NCBI GenBank assembly: GCA_902783995.1
Contig: CACZTG010000064.1
Coordinates: forward strand, 1-7,178
DNA length: 7,178 nucleotides
From: an uncultured Ruminococcus sp.
GTDB lineage: Bacteria; Bacillota_A; Clostridia; RUG12999
Direction of reading: 5' to 3'
In this document: in pieces, positions 6,180-7,178 of the stretch
How positions within the stretch are numbered: the stretch's first letter is position 1
Layout of the letters: each line of letters starts with the position of its first letter
Translations under genes and position numbers: made by a program
The notes under the pieces: generated by a model
What the model was told of the DNA's origin: nothing
The model's input: the letters and a program-made list of their open reading frames with translations, nothing else
The model's database searches: none

Positions 6180-7134
6180 ATTTGCATACCTCCTTCAAAT
6201 CCATAAATTTCAAAGAAGCATTACTTCTCCAGTCCATGATGCTGCACGGCACGGCTTCCTGCTCGGAATCATCTTCGGCATCCATATCAAACAACAATAC
6301 TTGCATGACTCTTTCATACGGCTTACCAAGCGGTACGGTATCTTTGAGCCCGTCCATCTGCCAGATGTTCCATGCTATTGTATTGGATATTTGCTCCAAA
6401 AGCCGGTTATCCGGTTTCTGTTTCCAGCGCTCCTCATAATAATCAACGAATGTCAGCAGCAAATTGATTCTTGCAATCAGCAAATTATCTCCCTGATATT
6501 CATATCCGTATGACGCCTCAAACGCCCGAATCGTCCATTTGAGCCAGTTCTCATATGTATCGGTATTTTCATTGACAACCCGCAGCTTTCTGTCAAGCAT
6601 TCCGACACGCCGCAAAGTCGGTACAATCGGCTCACCTGTTGACACATCATAGCGGGAAACCAGATACGGCGCTTCTCCGCATGTGATTTCGAGACGGCGG
6701 GAATCCACATATTGCTGCCAATTTTTGTTTTTCGGAAATTCTATTTTACCTTCCGCTGCAGTCCATGTATGCTCCTCGTTTTCCGTATTAAATACGCCCG
6801 TGCGTCCGAACCAGTCCTCATCAAGATAATTATTCATTTGATTGCATAGCCATGCAGGGGTAAATACCTCTGCTTTTTTCCGTGTTCTCAGTGCCTGTTC
6901 TTCCTGCGGCTTTTCTATGCGCGGGCAAATGAGTTCGGTATGCCATAAAAGCGAACTTGCTTTCATTTGCGCCTTGTCCGAAAATTCTTTTCCGAATTTC
7001 TCATATATATCCGTAGCCCAAATAATATTCTTTTTTGACGATTTGTCCTGAAGCAGCAAATCCAGTACGTTTGCTACAGGATAGCTACTAATATCTATCA
7101 GTTTTTCCACAAGAGGGTTATCCTCCTTTTGCAC
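6172..7134 (-). CDS. SAM-binding half of a DNA adenine methyltransferase (restriction enzyme subunit M-like)
   Basis: As drawn from the GTG at 7134 the product has 320 residues. AEVFTP (88-93) resembles motif X at the start of Eco57I/type I methyltransferase cores. LEITCGEAPYL (148-158) fits the SAM-binding motif I (D/E-x-x-C-G-x-x). YGYEYQGDNLLIARINLL (209-226) fits the second strand with an acidic residue (Glu212) followed by the IAR-NL helix. NTIAWNIWQMDGL (251-263) resembles motif III. The protein then ends after DWRSN (301-305), just where related fused enzymes, as I remember them, continue into xxFDVVIGNPPY. It has no NPPY motif, so it should form a methyltransferase only together with the catalytic half encoded two genes downstream. 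The GTG at 7134 has no ribosome site before it. The AAAGGAGG at 7129-7122 lies inside the reading frame, so the true start is probably the in-frame GTG at 7110-7108, giving 312 residues beginning (M)EKLIDISSYPV. Confidence 0.85.
   Translation of the reverse strand: MQKEDNPLVEKLIDISSYPVANVLDLLLQDKSSKKNIIWATDIYEKFGKEFSDKAQMKASSLLWHTELICPRIEKPQEEQALRTRKKAEVFTPAWLCNQMNNYLDEDWFGRTGVFNTENEEHTWTAAEGKIEFPKNKNWQQYVDSRRLEITCGEAPYLVSRYDVSTGEPIVPTLRRVGMLDRKLRVVNENTDTYENWLKWTIRAFEASYGYEYQGDNLLIARINLLLTFVDYYEERWKQKPDNRLLEQISNTIAWNIWQMDGLKDTVPLGKPYERVMQVLLFDMDAEDDSEQEAVPCSIMDWRSNASLKFMDLKEVCKYE
7122..7129 (-). promoter_or_regulatory. Ribosome binding site that decides the start of the first operon gene
   Basis: The minus strand reads AAAGGAGG here, a nearly full anti-16S match. 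It lies 11 nt before a GTG at 7110-7108 that is in frame with the methyltransferase half, but 3 nt inside the reading frame if the GTG at 7134 is used. Nothing resembling a ribosome site precedes 7134 (the minus strand there is CTTTATTAATAT). I therefore favour 7110 as the start. The 11-nt spacing is slightly long, which leaves some doubt. Confidence 0.65.
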
Positions 7135-7178
7135 ATATTAATAAAGGTTTCGTTTTTTTATGTTTCTGCCAATCGGAA

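Noticed and set aside
4083..7134. Reading the operon as a type I system (hsdM, rhuM, hsdS, hsdR).
   Set aside because: The gene in the hsdS position has an NPPY catalytic motif and no twin target-recognition repeats, and the gene in the hsdM position lacks NPPY. The parts fit a split Eco57I-type enzyme better.
7099..7136. A 12-codon ATG frame (7136-7099) overlapping the start of the methyltransferase half, as a possible leader peptide.
   Set aside because: It has no ribosome site before it and itself contains the ribosome site of the real gene. Nothing suggests attenuation.
7130..7178. Possible promoter for the defence operon: TTGGCA (7172-7167) with an AT-rich TTATTA further down.
   Set aside because: The spacing between the two is about 22 nt, too long for a sigma-A promoter, and only 44 nt of upstream sequence is present. 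The real promoter may be beyond the window.

Overview
The window looks like chromosomal DNA of a low-to-mid GC Bacillota, most likely a Clostridia-type anaerobe. The signs are strong AAGGAGG-type ribosome sites before every gene, near-consensus sigma-A promoters, a Gram-positive (DinR-type) LexA box in front of uvrB, and protein families typical of that group. The species cannot be named from this sequence. Every gene I can support reads on the minus strand, so transcription runs from high to low coordinates.

Positions 7134 to 706 hold one tightly packed four-gene operon that looks like a restriction-modification or related DNA defence module. In transcription order it encodes: (A) a SAM-binding half of an N6-adenine DNA methyltransferase, (B) a RhuM-family protein, (C) the catalytic NPPY half of an Eco57I-type methyltransferase with its target-recognition region, and (D) a 1125-residue GIY-YIG-like nuclease / SF2 helicase protein that ends in a second, degenerate SAM-binding half. 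The genes overlap or are separated by at most 3 nt, and each ribosome site lies inside the end of the gene before it. There is no HsdS-type specificity gene; specificity probably lies in the C-terminal part of C. Taken together, D plus C would resemble a type ISP enzyme (nuclease, helicase, methyltransferase, target recognition), but it is broken into separate genes and uses a GIY-YIG-like nuclease instead of Mrr. The RhuM gene sits between the two halves of the methyltransferase.

Positions 618 to 268 encode an ArsC/Spx/MgsR-family thioredoxin-fold protein. Its own promoter begins 8 nt after the end of the defence operon, and no terminator is visible between them. Positions about 267 to 120 hold the frameshifted N-terminal remnant of a flavin reductase-like gene. 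Its end runs into a near-perfect sigma-A promoter with a LexA box over the expected transcription start. This drives uvrB, of which only the first 18 full codons are in the window (56 to 1).

The most interesting observation is the arrangement of methyltransferase parts: one catalytic half (C) and two different SAM-binding halves (A and the end of D). This suggests that C could be a shared specificity subunit, used by A for modification and by D for restriction. That is inference from motifs only.
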